Assembly: GCA_027574665.1 (NCBI GenBank)
Contig: CM050653.1
Location: forward strand, 37,336,118 to 37,400,117
DNA from: Rhynochetos jubatus
Lineage: Eukaryota; Chordata; Aves; Eurypygiformes; Rhynochetidae
Direction: 5' to 3'
Length of the DNA: 64,000 nucleotides
In this document: positions 27,571-40,399 of the stretch, piece by piece
Layout: every line of letters starts with the position of its first letter
Position numbering within the stretch: the first letter of the stretch is position 1
The notes under the pieces: generated by a model
What the model was told of the DNA's origin: nothing
The model's input: the letters and a program-made list of their open reading frames with translations, nothing else
The model's database searches: none
Made by a program: the position numbers and the translations under genes

Positions 27571-30536
27571 TTGTAAACCCAGTCCACATTCATGACGCCA
27601 CTATACAAAACAGGTGCTGGGCAGGAAGCCCGTTGGTTTGTTATCCTTGGCATAAGGAATAGTTCAACAACTCAATGAACTTAGGTTGTCTGATAGACAA
27701 GTGTACATATGGCTGTCTTCAGGGCAAACTCATGCACCAGGCTCCATGTCGAGATGGCAGCGTTTCTTCCTTTTTTCTTTTGTGGTTTAACAAATCACCA
27801 AAGGCAGTTTCACATAGTTCATGTCTGCAGTTTTGCACAACTCGAGGCTGAACTCCCAAAGCAATCATGGTACAGCATGTTCCAAGCACACATATTTATG
27901 TGGACAAAGCTTGTGAGATCAGAAAGACAGACCCAGATGAAGCCAGCCTCTGGCTAACTGACTGCTGCATCCCTCAACGTGCAAACCCGCATGCTGTATG
28001 CTTCAACCTCCTCATGCAGCCTCCTAGAGTGACCTGCTGCTATTAATAGCCTGCTACCATCAGGGTCCAGTGTGGCATATCAGAGCCAAGGAATTTGCTC
28101 CTTTTTGGAAAAGGCAGACAGCTACAGCATTCCCTGCCTGGCTTCTCTGAGCTGTGTGCTATGCTGTACTCTATCCATGCAAGAGCAAATTTCGTGGCCT
28201 CCTTCATTGGTTTAAAAGGGTGTGCAGCAGATGAGTTAGGTAGAAATAAAATGTGTACTCACTGTAGTGGCATGGCTGTAGTAGATACAGGCTGTTATGC
28301 CTGATGCAGATGGATATTCTCCTGGGCAGCCACAGCCACTGGGAAACTGCTCTCCTGAAGCAAGGAAAGGGGTATTCCTTGCAGAAATGGGCTCTGACTT
28401 CTTACCAGAACAGGATCTGCTTGATTAGACAGAGGTGTTTTGACCATACCCTACAGGACAACATATCTGCTTTGTTGGGGACCTAAGCCCCTTATTTAGG
28501 GCTGGCCCTGGGCTGACCAAGTCAGAAGTCCCACTGTCTCCAAGTAGCATAGGCCCCGGCTCTCAATCTTTTGTACATTCAGGAGCACAGAGTTCAGTGA
28601 ATTTCAGTCTTTTACTGAAACCTCTGACTAGGGGTTTCAGTTTGGTCCATCCTGAACTCCCTGTAGCACTTTATTTCGTGTCTCCAAAAATGCTCATCAA
28701 ATTTAAACTTGCCCAGATTCCTTTTCACTTTCTCTTTTAAAGGGTGGAATTTTTCCTTTTTTTTACATTTTTGTAGCTTTGGAAACGGATTGTTCCTGAA
28801 TAGCTGATCGCAGCATTGGTTCCCCCCCTTCTATCCTGCAGGGTGAATATAGATATTTTAATAATGCTCTAAGACTGCATCTCTCCCCAGAAACCACTCT
28901 TAAGTTTTGTTCTGCAAAATATGTATGCATTGCCTACTGTTTGTTGGCCTCTGGTCAAAGGAAATAGTAAATGAGACCCATAAATGTAAAAGATGGGATA
29001 AGAGAGACCTTTTGGATGTGACCACATCACTGCTAGCAATTTCAAAAACCTCGCCCCACTTGCCCCAACCCCTCCAACCCTGTCTCTCTCTTGCCTTCCA
29101 GGATATCATCAGTCCTGGAGGTGAGGAGAAGCCAGACGAATGACAGCTGCTGAACTCCAGCTTCTGCAAACAGTCCAAGGACAATCTGCTCCTTTCCAGA
29201 CCACTTGAGGGGGGGAAAAAACATCCTTCAATTTTTTAAGCATACATTTTGCATTTAAAAGACCACACACAGTCCAGAGCTTTGAAATGATACTGTGGGA
29301 TTCAAAAGGATATTTTCTGGACACAGTGATTTATGGTGCTGCATCAGAGCCCTCTTTGAAGAAACGAGGTGAAGCCAAGCGGCTTTGGCAGGAAGGGAAA
29401 TGACCATCCAACGATATGTCCAGACATCAGGTTTAAAACAAATAAAGACTCAAGCATCACCGCAGGATGTTGCAAAGACCAGAATTACAAATGGGTTAAA
29501 AAAGGGATTAGACAAATTCACGGAGACTAGGCTCACTGGCAGCTATTAAACATGGGGATCTGGCTGCAGCCTCAGGCTTGTGAAGTTCCCTAATTCATCG
29601 GCTGCCAGCAACTGCTAGGTGCTATGGAATGAAGGTGTCTCTGCGTGCCCTGTCATAGCCACTCCTCACGCACCCCAGAACAGGGGGTGTGCTGGTACAG
29701 CCCGGGGTCTCACGCAGGCGGGGAGGCCATCATTTGCTCTGCTGGGTTACCCCAGGCGGTGCGGATGAGGGCTGCCGGCTGTGCACGGGGGTCTCTCAAG
29801 TTGTTCAGTGGACCCTAAATGCAGAGCAGGTGGAAAGAGTGTCCTGCACTGTGTTCGCTCTGGAGTGGAGCAGGTATATGCATCCTAACGCAGTTCCCCG
29901 GGGGGTTGGCAGCTCCCAGAAAATACATTCACATTGGGTTTCCTGCAGGACTTCTGGAAAAACATACACACACCCCCAGGAAAGTCTTTAACACTGAACA
30001 CCAGCACTGCAGTGTAGTCAGCAGGAATCCCCTCCACAAATCCAAAATACAGCCCAGGACTGACAGCTTCTGCAACATTATCCGCACTCACATTGGTGGA
30101 GGAAAAGCATGGGGAGAGTCTCCGAGGTGGCAGCCCGGAGAGGGGAAGCTGTGCTCAGGGGAAAGCCTCCCCCCAGGATCTTCAGCGACATCCCCAAGTC
30201 GCCACATCTCGCTGAAGAACAACCCAGATGTATTTTCAGAAGAGGTGCAATTGAGCTCAGACTTCAAAAATACCCACTAGGGTCTGTAAACAGAAACTCT
30301 GGCTGTGAGCAGCTTCCCATGAGTTGCAAAGCCCCTGGTGTTGGTGAAGACACTGCCCTGAGGTTACCTACCCAGGCGAAAAGGGGACGTCCTCAAAGCC
30401 TATCACCCTTCTCAAGGAAAGAGCTTGAAAATCTGGATTCTTGCTCAAAAAACACATCCACTGACTGACCTCTGCATTTTAATAATGTGGCATAGCAGAG
30501 TCATCCTGCATTTTGAGAAGTTGGGGTTTTTTTTTC

Positions 30537-30556
30537 AAGTAAGTAAGTAAGTAAGT
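30537..30556 (+). repeat. (AAGT)5 microsatellite
   Basis: Five uninterrupted AAGT units follow a nine-base T run. It is a likely length-polymorphic site. Confidence 0.95.
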
Positions 30557-32233
30557 GTTCCCTTCCTAATACCTTATGCAAGCGGACTTTAATGCCAATC
30601 CGGTATAGCACCTGTAAGCCATCTGAATGCTACACAGACACAAGCAGCCTACCCCAAAGTTACGGCAATGAGAGACAAAGATCCTGGCTGCAAAGGCAGA
30701 GGCAGAGCACTCTTCTCAACACCATCTTTTTATAGCCTTCCCTCAGCTGTAACTCCTCTCCCGACCCTGTCACGTTAAGCCTGGTCCCATTCTCCTCCTG
30801 TTTACACAGACGTAAACCCAGGAACATATTCATTACAGTTTTTTCCTTCTTTGCCAAGCAGTAGAGTGGCATTTTACCAAATCAATGGCAAGGTCACTTC
30901 GTTAGCTAGCAGAAAAACAAAGGTGCCTGCTGAACTCTGTGAGACTTGTGATTTGGCCCACAAATCTTCCAGTACCCAGCACTAAATGTCACCGCAGAGG
31001 GCAAGGACAGAGAACCGTCAGACGGTCCCCAAATCAGGCTGTTAGTGCAGTGCCAGTGCCAAACAGCTGGAGTATGGCCCTTACTCACCTTCCCCCTCAA
31101 TTGCTACAGCTTGTACCCAACTGTAAAAGCACCAGGCTCTGCCTGCGTGTGAGGCAGCAAAGCGCTAAGAGAGGTCAGGTACATAGAGGAAAAAAATGAT
31201 GTGATGACTAGAACAGGTGCCGGGGACTCCAGGGACACACGTGCTGTCTGACACCAGGCAGCTCAGCTCCCGGTTCTGCACACCTTCCCGCACCGCAGCG
31301 GTGGTAGGAGGCTTAATGAGCGCTTGGGAATCCTGCAACTTTTTTTAATTAAATTGTGCCGCACTGTGAGCTTTTGCTGTAACAGGTCTGGCTGAAATAC
31401 CATGCACGACGGTCTGCTCAAAAGTCACCTCAACATTAAAAATGATTGGAAAAAATACCTCTAGACTTCATTTTAATGTGCATATTTTTCTCTCCGTCTT
31501 ATTTTACCTCCCCCATTTTTTTCCTATCCCTCCTCTCTCCTTTTGTTTCAGTGCAGCCTTGTAAAAGGCTGGTCCAGGTCTCTGGCTTCTAGTTCCTGTG
31601 CTGTAGGTCTTATGTTCAAATCCCCAAGTGGTACCAGCAGGTGGAGTAGAGGCAGATGACCTCTTCCAAATTTTTAGGGTTTTAAAATGGTTGTTGAACC
31701 ATTTATGAAAGTGATTATATGCTTTTTCTTCCAGTCCAAAGGACATTTTAAATGCAAGAAATAGCCACAGGAGGGGAAAGACTTCTTCTGTTTAAATGAA
31801 GCAAAGTTAAATAAATGATGTTTTCCCAAGGAAAGGAGACTTGCAGCCCGATTCCCCAGAGATCTTTTGGGCTGGCTGGTCCCACTCATCCAGGCTTGCC
31901 AAACAGGCAGGCACCTCATATTCCTGTGAGCTTCGAGACAACCAGCAGAGAAGAAAAGCCTCACGTTAGGTCATCCACTCTGCTGACAACTATGAATGAC
32001 GTCACTACTTCTCTGGCCTCCCCATCCAATCAGGGATGTGTGTGAGGAGGAAGATGAAGGAAAAAGCCATGAGCAGCATGACTCCTGGGAGAGGTAGGAG
32101 ACACATTTAGGAACCTGAGGATGCTGCAGTGAGACTCTAGCAGGCTTTTGGAGAATCAGCTACAGCTTCAAGAGCCAGTTGTGTCTGTCAGGAGGTCAGA
32201 AAGCACAGCACTAGTACATTTTTTAAAAATAAT

Positions 32234-32246
32234 AACAACAACAACA
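32234..32246 (+). repeat. (AAC)4 short tandem repeat
   Basis: Four AAC units, preceded by an A-rich stretch (TTTTAAAAATAATAACAAC). Confidence 0.8.
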
Positions 32247-34079
32247 GGGCCAGTGAGAGCTGGTAGGGCTGTCTGAAGAAGGCTGCTGCAAAGGCCAGAT
32301 ATGGTCCTCAGTCTCATAAGATCTATCCCAATGGGAGCAAGTAGGACTCATCTCACTATTCACATTGTAACAGCAGAAGTCTGCTACTAAGCTGATCACC
32401 ACCGTCTCTATTTTCAGAAAAAAGGGAAGAACAACACAGTTTTAGGGTGCCATGTCCTAGTTTAGTTTTAGACCTAGGACAGAAAGGGAAAGACTCAAGA
32501 CTATGTTAGTTATGTGTATGCGGACTGTAATGGAAGGCTAGGGGTCACTGCTGCAGAAATCTGGTATGGGAAAATCCTTCTTCACATGGATAACTCCCAT
32601 CCAGTAGTCCCTCTAACCTCTTTTTGCTTGAGTCTGATATCCAAAAAGAAATCACACTCCCAGAAGCAGGTATTTTCAGCAGAGAAGGCATCCCCAACGC
32701 CAGGTCAACTAGCATGGGAAAGAGGCTTGAAGCACTGCACCCTAAATACAGAGCAGCGCTCTCCTGCGTGCAGTGCCTCTTCTGCAAGTCCTCTCCACAG
32801 CACCATCTAATTCCCCGTCCTTCAAGCCAGGGAGAAGGCGGGAGAGCGAGCACACAACCAGGCTGCGATCATAAGCGCTCTCTACAAAGGGAGCTCTCAG
32901 CTGCACGCTAGCCGCCTGCCAGACGTACCAAGCCATGCAGCAGCGTGTCTAGCCAGTAGCATCACACCCCCAGAGACCTAATTTGCAGAGGCCGCAAATA
33001 ATGAAGAATCCCTCAAAGAAAAAAAAATCTTATTAAAAACTTGTCTTTGTAAAAGGATTCCTGCAGTCATCCTGTTTCACGTCTTCGACCACAGGGTAAA
33101 GGTAAGAGCCAGTTTGGTTGCCCAGGCATCCCCTTGCAGCAGCTGCAGTGGGGCAGAGCTGCCACCTCTCTTCTCCCGCTTCTCCTCCATGCCGGCAAAT
33201 TCCCTGCAGGCTCTTCCTGAACTGACTCTGTCAGAAGCTCCAGCACAGCACAAGCAGATTTTAACATCCATCAGCAGATCCACCAGACCTCACTGGCCCC
33301 AGAATTTCATCTGCCATCCTCCTCCACCAACAGCCACCTGCCTTTGCCACAAGACACCATCCCGTGTTACTCAGCAGGACAGGTCTCTAGCTGGGAAGAG
33401 TCAGCCATTCAGTCTTTTCCCCTCTCCTTGCCAAGTAGCAGACAAGGTCTCCAGGTGCCTGTGGCAGGGGGCAGCCAGAGAAAGCAGCAAAGGATCCACT
33501 GAGCTAGTTGTTGGTCTGCTGCAGGCCCCAGGGGGATTTGGAGAGATGCACGACATGAAGGCAAGGCTGTGCACTAATGGTCTCATGCGCTAGGACCAAA
33601 TCGGCCTCCTGCTCCTCCTGAACACAGCTCCTGACTTTGGTAACATAGCGTACACCTTTGCAGCAGTCTTGAAGATGCATTCTGACCTTGAAGCCAGGGC
33701 TCTTCCAGACCCGGACCTGCCACACAGGTTTTCCGGGGAGCCAACTGTGGGACCCTGCCAACCTGCCTTGCCTCTCCACTGCAGATTAAACATGCAACAC
33801 CCTGAGGCAGATGCCAGACTCCATCCCTTTGAGACCTCAATGGACACAACCGCAGAGAGACCTCCAGCTGAAAACACGCAAGGAGAGGGATAAGCATGTC
33901 ACAGGTACTCCTTATTTTTTCCCCACCATGCCTGTACGTGACACGTACAGCTAACCATGATTGCTCCCTTTGATAGTCAGCAATTTGCATCCTTTTGGTA
34001 ATTGCCCCATCACCTGCACAGAGCAGTGGTCCTGCTGGCGCCGTTCAGCAGCCACATCCCCAGGTTATAAAGTGAAGTG

Positions 34080-34530
34080 CTGAGTGGAAAATTTTAATGA
34101 CTAGGGGCTGGTGAAATCTTAAATTGATGGCAATATATGGTGATGTCTCTTAAATAATGTGTAATGCCCTTTTGGCTGGAAAGGGCTGGATGAACCTGTG
34201 TTTGATAAGTTGTTAAATTACATCCCATGGCTGGCTGCCTGTCTTGGGAAGGTACCGGATGATAAGTGCGCAAATTATCATTACTGCACGGAGCAGAACT
34301 ATTTCCAGCAGAGATGATTTGATAAAAGAGAAGTTATTTATCATGATTAAAAATGATACATTTGTACTTCTCCACATTGAACAGATCCTGAACTGGCAAT
34401 CATCTTCCAAAAAGGTACCTGAGCCTGATTTAAAGGGCTTTATGACTGCTTTAATGGATAGGCTTTTCTCTCATGGAGAAAGGAGGTTTTAATATCTAAA
34501 TTGCCGTGTTTCTCAGAATTATTTCCCTGT
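34080..34530. promoter_or_regulatory. Enhancer-like island with five GATA motifs
   Basis: An AT-rich, repeat-free segment. Five exact TGATAA words (the WGATAR site bound by GATA factors) fall within 141 bp: 34203-34208 (+), 34260-34265 (+), 34275-34280 (-), 34320-34325 (+) and 34338-34343 (-). By base composition I would expect well under one to about one. Homotypic clusters of this kind are typical of tissue-specific enhancers. No gene lies close by in the window, so any target would be distal. The island is bounded on the right by the T12/A16 tract pair. Function is inference; a chance AT-rich cluster remains possible. Confidence 0.35.
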
Positions 34531-34553
34531 TCGTTGCAGGCAACTTGATTTCA

Positions 34554-34614
34554 TTTTTTTTTTTTCCCCACATCCTTATGTCGTATTTGACTTTTCCTAA
34601 AAAAAAAAAAAAAA
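34554..34614. repeat. Facing T12 and A16 tracts
   Basis: T12 at 34554-34565 and A16 at 34599-34614 flank 33 bases. In single-stranded form they could pair as a hairpin stem of 12 A-T pairs. They sit at the right edge of the GATA-motif island. Confidence 0.9.
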
Positions 34615-35334
34615 GAAACACTCTTTCACAAACAAGGAGGAAGCAGCCTCCTACGTGGAATGGTAGTGGAGACCTTTGTCTTCTACACCTTCATTTTGGG
34701 CCCTGCAGAGAAGATGAGGCTTAAATTAATTTTTAGTGGTTGGCTGCTCAGTGATGGAGGAGATTAGGTGGTCAGTTTTGTTGCAAGAGACAGAGTGACT
34801 TCAGTTAGTTTTAACTGCCACAGCTGGCAACTCACCATTAGTCACTGCCCAGTGGCCTTTTGAACCTCTCAGGAGCTAAACAAACCTGTTATGAGTTAAT
34901 ATGAACTATCCTATGACATATGAGGCTCCCATACAGCTCTACAGGGTACCAAAGCCATGCTGGGCATGGTGAAGCTGGCAACATTCAGTGAGTTTAATAG
35001 ATAAATGGTGTTATTCTCCAGTACGGTTATTGCAGGATCCTTTAGTTCAGGTCAGTTAAATGAAACAGTTAGGTGGGACTACCTATAGAGTACCAGGACT
35101 GCCACAGGAAGCTGGTGAGAGCCAACACTAGCACCATTATACAGTAGCTCTTACATGGGGAAGAGCCCAATCATATTCCCAAACCATTCCTTTCCCTGTC
35201 CCTGTGTTCACAAGGGAACCATTGGCCATTTTTCTTCCTTGAAACAGCATGCCAACCCCACTTCATGATAATGTTAAGCTCATAGTCCACCAAGACAGCT
35301 AAACATGCCTGGGCTGTAAGACAACAATAAATGC

Positions 35335-35392
35335 TACTACTTCAGTGGGACTGCCCCACGTGCATAGAGTGTGTGGTTTGCTGAGCTAAAAC
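35335..35392 (+). repeat. Relic of a recurrent sauropsid interspersed motif
   Basis: ACTTCAGTGGGACTGCCCCA, then CGTGCATAGAG and GGTTTGCTGA, parallel a motif I know as recurrent in bird, turtle and crocodilian DNA (approximately 'gacttcaatgggactactcacatgcttaaag..tgctttgctgaat'). I cannot name the family with certainty. The order of the three blocks is conserved here, so common descent is likelier than chance. Confidence 0.5.
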
Positions 35393-35950
35393 CTCTTTCC
35401 AATATTTCTTGAGGTCTTCTGAGGGAGATGTCATGGTTGATATTTTGGCACTAACTTACAAGCCTGCTATCTCCTATTAGTACACTAGTAGCTGTTTTGG
35501 GTTTGATTATCACATCACCTAATCTAACTTTCCATTTAATATGGGTCTAGAGCTAATACTGGTGAGATGTTTTTGCTCCTGCAGTTCAACTGAGCTCACC
35601 TGCATCTGACTAGAGTGCCCCTTTCAACACAGTCTTAGCCTTGACCTGAAGTCTTCCAGAGAGACAATTCAGCACCAGTGTAGGTACTTCAAACAAAAGC
35701 ACCTTTGAAAAAGGCAAAGAAATCCCACCCATAAATATGTAATAATGCTGTATTACTTAAAGCACCAGTGCTTTCCAAAGCCTTGCTAGCACCATCACCA
35801 AAGGGAAGAACACATCATCTTGCACTGACATGATGCCTTCTGGCAGGATCCATATCCACAGACTCTGTAAAGTTTTCCTCCTCTTGTATTGCAGGAGTTG
35901 AAATGCTATTACAGATTACTCCTTTCGGTAATTTTCCCTTCATTTCTCTG

Positions 35951-35967
35951 TTTATTTATTTATTTAT
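35951..35967 (+). repeat. (TTTA)4 microsatellite
   Basis: Four TTTA units plus one base, inside an AT-rich stretch. Confidence 0.9.
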
Positions 35968-37327
35968 ATTCCAATAAAATTCTATGCCCATGAAAGTTAG
36001 ACATTCTTTGAGATTTTATGATGCTCAGAACAGGTAGAACCCCAATAACAGTTTATTCACAGGGATTGTGTTCAACAAGACAAGCTTAAAAGAAAATAAT
36101 TGGAATTAAAGATCAATCGGAGAACCAAAATATTGTTCTTTAAATCTGCGTGCTTGCCAGCCAAACAAGTACAGGACAGCAGTAGGGTTTCATAACTAGG
36201 TTCTCACAGGGGTCCTCATGCTGCCCTGACAGGAGACAGCATGGAAAGTTTTCCTTCAGCTGCACCTCAGTACCAAACCCAGCTCCATCATGACTCAGCA
36301 GAGTTGTGTCTTCTCCAACCAGGGACAAGTTTGGCCAAGAAGTTTCAGTGAGAGCAGCAGATAGATAGCCCTGAGCAAAACTCAGTCCTGTCAAAATGTC
36401 TGTTTTCTGTCTCCATTAAAAATACATGTCCCGGTGTATAATCACGCAGCTGGCAGAATGTGGGTCTCCTTTAGCATGCAATTCATCAGAGACCTGCTCC
36501 TTCTGTCCTGACCTCTTCTATTCGCACTGAAAGACCAGATCTCTCAGCTCACCCCTGGCACACCTGGGGCTTGTGCAGGAGTGAGAGCTCATCACCGAGA
36601 GCTTTCTATGCCACACGGACCAAAGGATGAAGTGGTACTCAGGCCCTCGCTACCCATACTGACATCACCAGGAAAGGGGCCAGGTGCTAAGAGCAGAAAT
36701 TGCCCAAAGGATATTTTTGATGATTTCTCTGCCTTGCTGAAGTCTGAATGCTTTAAGACAATTTACCTTCCATGAGGAAAGATTCACGAGAGAGAAAATA
36801 CTGGGGTGCTGTCACAAACTTAATTAACTCCTGCTGTGTGACAAGATCGTCATGTAGCAGTGAATGAGCTCACGTATTCAGTGTACATCAAAAGAGGGCA
36901 AATTCTATATTGCCTAAATCAGGAGTGGAGCAGCACCACTTACCTTCATCTAGGCCCACAACAAGGAGCACCCACAGTCATTCATTGCTCAGGCCAGGAG
37001 TCTACAACCCAATAACCCAGCTATCCTGTGCCCCAGCTGGGCAGCTCCTCATCCACTGCCATCACGGGGTTGGATGGGAAGAAAGAAAACAAATGGCAAA
37101 ACTCAGAAGATGCTCCAAAATTGGAATTATCCATCTCCAACTGACTTCATTAACCAGCACTTTATCAGTCTGGATTCCTTACAAATACATGACAGTCTTG
37201 GAAATACTAAAATAACTCCAGCTGTTTAACTTCTAACAGTGCTTGGAAAATTCACCCAGGTCCGGTTGAGCAAAGCTCCCCTACTCCCCTGCTTGCTCAT
37301 ACTGAGGTGCTCTTGGAGGAGCGGGCT

Positions 37328-37352
37328 CGGGTTAAAGCACATGCTTAAAATA
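37328..37352 (+). repeat. Fragment of the same recurrent sauropsid motif
   Basis: GGTTAAAGCACATGCTTAAA is very close to the 'gttaagcacatgcttaaa' block of the recurrent motif seen at 35335-35392. Only this block is recognisable, so ancestry is suggested and not shown. Confidence 0.35.
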
Positions 37353-37892
37353 ACACACATGAATAATTGGTTTGCTAATTTGTGGTCTTAAAGTTGAAAA
37401 GGTCCCTTTATAAACTCAGTGAGGAAATATGATTCTGATTTTCAATGGTATCACTAAGTGTAATTTCTGTTAGATGTTTATGTATGGTGAATATACGTGC
37501 AGCAGATGATAACCAAAAACTGCATGGACTCAAACCATACACCATGAGTAATAGTTTCAGTGCTAGTGCACTAATAAAAAATCCCATGCTCCATTTATGT
37601 TACTGCTCCTCTGTATCGCCCTTGTGGTAAGCTGGGGCAGAGATGGAAAACAAGCTAATACCCACCTCAGCTTGCCGGGATTCCCTTTTCAAGACCCCAG
37701 AGTAATAGTAATTCTGCTAGTAGTTCTTAGTAATTCTGCCCCCACGGGGAATTAAATGAATTTTCATCGTCTTGACTCTCAGGTATGGAGAACAAGGGCC
37801 TTGATGTCTGCCCTGGCATCCGCAGTGCTACCTGCTGCAGAGGGAATGCTGCCAAGCCAGAACCACCAGGTATGCAAGAGTACACCCTAAGA

Positions 37893-38195
37893 TGGGTCAA
37901 GAAAGGCCACATCGCATCAAAGTAACGGTTTGTCTAGCCCAGTAACCTCTGAGCATGGTCAGAAGCAGATGTTCAGAAAGAACAGAGATAGAGCTTGTAT
38001 ACAAAGACCTTTCCCTGATACACCCTCTCAGCTTCTGCCTGTCAGCAGTTTAGGCATCCTCTGGGTCTCGGGTTGTATTTTAGTTACCAGCAGATCCATC
38101 CACCCCATTTCTACCCAAAACTTTGCTAGAAGCATTTACACTTAGGGCTGTCACAGTAATCTGTGGCTGTAACTCCGTGAGCCCTTTCTGTTGTC
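37893..38195 (-). mobile_element. Ancient CR1 LINE relic, 3' region
   Basis: A diverged CR1 fragment on the minus strand. Read on the plus strand it follows the reverse complement of the old sauropsid CR1 3' region. In order: AAAGGCCACATCGCATCAAA, TTTGTCTAGCCCAGTAACCT, a GTCAGAAGCAGATG segment, CTTTCCCTGATACACCCTCT, CAGCTTCTGCCTGTCAGCAG, TTTAGGCATCCTCTGGGTCT, and a tail matching the 'aacccattta..ggcctccacaac' part of the consensus. The order and spacing of these blocks make chance unlikely, while the high divergence points to an old insertion. The right edge is blurred. There is no coding potential. The family is known from birds, crocodilians and turtles; the subfamily cannot be assigned by eye. 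Confidence 0.85.
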
Positions 38196-38199
38196 AGTG

Positions 38200-40395
38200 A
38201 GTATCTGGCATGCAAAACTGAGGACTTGTTCCGCCATTCCAGGGAATCCGAAAGGACCAAGTTTACGGACTGATGGAGTTGATCAAGAATGAGCCAAACA
38301 AAGGATGCCTATTAATTACCCTGTCAACTTATTACCTCTGCATTCTGCCAACAGACGGAGCCATGCTCTCCTGCTGACATCTGTGTTGCTCTGTGCCCTT
38401 CCATTCCCCTATAGCATCTGCTGTCAGCCTGCGAGGTCCTGAGGGTAGAGAGCAATGTAGTTGTACTCTGAGGGGTCTAACAAGCTGCTGGTAACTAGAA
38501 AACATAATTACGGATAGCTCTATTTAGTCTATGCTATTAAAGTATGCACAGCTGGCTAAAACTCACCCGAATTCTGCTGGACAATTTACTTGAGACGGTT
38601 GACAACCAGCACGCAAATGACAAAGTTACTTTGTTGTAGAGGAAAAGCATGTGGGTACTTAAGATATTGATGAACTGGACTATAAGCGGATTATCAAGAC
38701 GCTATGAGTAGAGACTAATTTCCCAGTAGAAAAAGCCTTTTGAAATACAAGACAAAATGTCAATCCATTTACTAGTCACACATATTTAGAACATTATTTT
38801 TCTCCCTGGTACCAACTCTCAGCCTTCAAATGATACAGAACTGAGGGGAACATCCAGCATTTAAACACTACATAACTTAGAGGTGATCTGGATCTCAAGA
38901 TCTGGAAATCTGGGATTTGGTGGAAAGGTAAAAGTCCTGTACACTTCCACGGTCCCTCCAAATTCCCTCCGGAGTCTAAAACAACAAACACATAGATTTT
39001 CCTTGGAGATGACTGCTTCAGGGCAGGAGGATTTCTCTTGTGGAATGTTGGAGTAATCCAGGACCTTCTAGCTATACCCTGAGGGCCTCTTCTAACCCCT
39101 TGTTTTAGTCACGTGCAAAATTCCCTTTGATTTTTGTGTGACAAAGAGAACATACAGCATGAAACCCTTACTGGGGGAATCCCACTACTTTCATTTGAAA
39201 CAAAATGGCCAAAAGAAAAAAGAAAATAAAACTGGAAGGAAGGTGTGGAGAAACCCTGATGCACACTGTAAACATACAGGGGTCTCTCTAAGAAGAGATC
39301 TCGCATTAACGCTTAGTGAAGAACTCAGAGAGACTACCTCTTCTTAGGGAGAATCACAGCTCACCCTTGGCGATCTGGGGGCGGATCACCCAACCCATTG
39401 GTTCAGCACCATTCAGGGTACATGAGCCCAGTGCCATGCTGTTTGTGAGGCTGCCCAGATTGGACTCTACCCTTCCCGAAACCCTGCTGCTGGGCAAGGG
39501 AAACTTCAGGGTTTGGGGCCAAAGAGAGCGCACAGCTCTGTCATCTCTAATTACAATCTCTGCCTGGGAGGAAGGAGACCTGGGGTGAAGTTCCTGGTGT
39601 TAGAACTTGGTTCTATGTTTTCAGCAAGTGACCTTTTAACTTAAAAAACTAGGTCCAGGAGCAGGACCCGTGGTACCGTGCTCTACAATTGTGGCCCAGC
39701 CACTGGTGAGCCAGCCATGGCAGGGCTGCCATCGGCCGAGAGCCAGAGGGTGCTGGGAAGGGGCTGAAATCATGCAGGAAGGGCTGAGCCCAGGAAAGTC
39801 CAACCTGGGTGGGATATAACGGCACGGCTCAAAGGAGCTGCTCCAAAATTAACTGAAGAAATGAGGAATATTTCCACCCATGTCTTTGGGTTCAGATTTG
39901 GAAGCCATTTCAGGAAAATGCATCAGCACATGATACATCCAATTGAAGATGATGACATTTAATCGCATCCTCAGTTCTGATCTCACGCTTACATGCGTAC
40001 CTGTACAGGAGGCTGACAGCAGCACTCCCATTAACTTTCACTTTTCAGGCTTTACGGCTGATCAGATCCTTACGTCGCCAGGGTCATTTTAATCCTAACT
40101 CAGCTGGAACAATACACAGGTTGCCTGTCTAGACATAAATCTGTTTCTGAAAAAGAAAAAAAAAAAGAGGGGAAAAGGGAAGAATGAAATTCTTTTCAGC
40201 CATTTTCAAATCCTGGACCTTCAAACAATGCAATGTCACAGCTGATTTTAAGTTCTGGTTTTGGTGTTGCCACAAAAAGCAGATACATGATTTTTAAAGC
40301 TATTAAAGGGTCCCACTGAGGCAAAACTGGAACTCCATGCCTGGCCGCCATCTCGAAGGATCGGGCCCGCCAGCCGAGCAGGTGGCGTGTGGGTC
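38200..40395. other. Unique noncoding sequence
   Basis: No gene. Open frames are at most 90 codons. A CpG-dense strip at about 40345-40400 marks the right edge. No repeat is recognised here. Confidence 0.65.
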
Positions 40396-40399
40396 ACCC

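Larger units (their letters stand above)
27575..34075. other. Unique noncoding sequence
   Basis: No gene is recognised. The ATG frame at 29819-30280 (153 codons) and the TTG frame at 33114-33593 (159 codons) show no domain, signal peptide or repeat structure. A small hairpin (ACTGAAACC/GGTTTCAGT) lies at 28614-28641. A CTCF-like word CCAGCAGGTGGAGT is at 31634-31647. Microsatellites are listed separately. Confidence 0.65.
34620..37890. other. Unique noncoding sequence
   Basis: No gene. Apart from the recurrent-motif relics at 35335 and 37328 and the (TTTA)4 run, I see AT-rich patches near 37350-37450 (GAATAATTGGTTTGCTAATT) but no diagnostic cluster. Confidence 0.65.

Noticed and set aside
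28614-28641. Small hairpin considered as a microRNA precursor
   Set aside because: Only a 9-bp stem, and no known microRNA seed or mature sequence is recognised.
29819-30280. 153-codon ATG frame
   Set aside because: It starts with ATG, but the protein has no signal, domain or repeat structure, and competing frames overlap it. No evidence of an exon.
30993-31010. CTCF-like CCGCAGAGGGCAAGG
   Set aside because: Several mismatches to the CTCF consensus outside the AGAGGGC core; too weak to list as a feature.
31565-31625. Possible tRNA gene or tRNA-derived SINE (GTTCAAATCCCC resembles a B box)
   Set aside because: No acceptor or TPsiC stem pairing can be drawn, and the upstream A-box candidate is poor.
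33114-33593. 159-codon plus-strand frame
   Set aside because: TTG opening, with long overlapping frames on the minus strand over the same stretch; the GC-rich composition explains the lack of stops.
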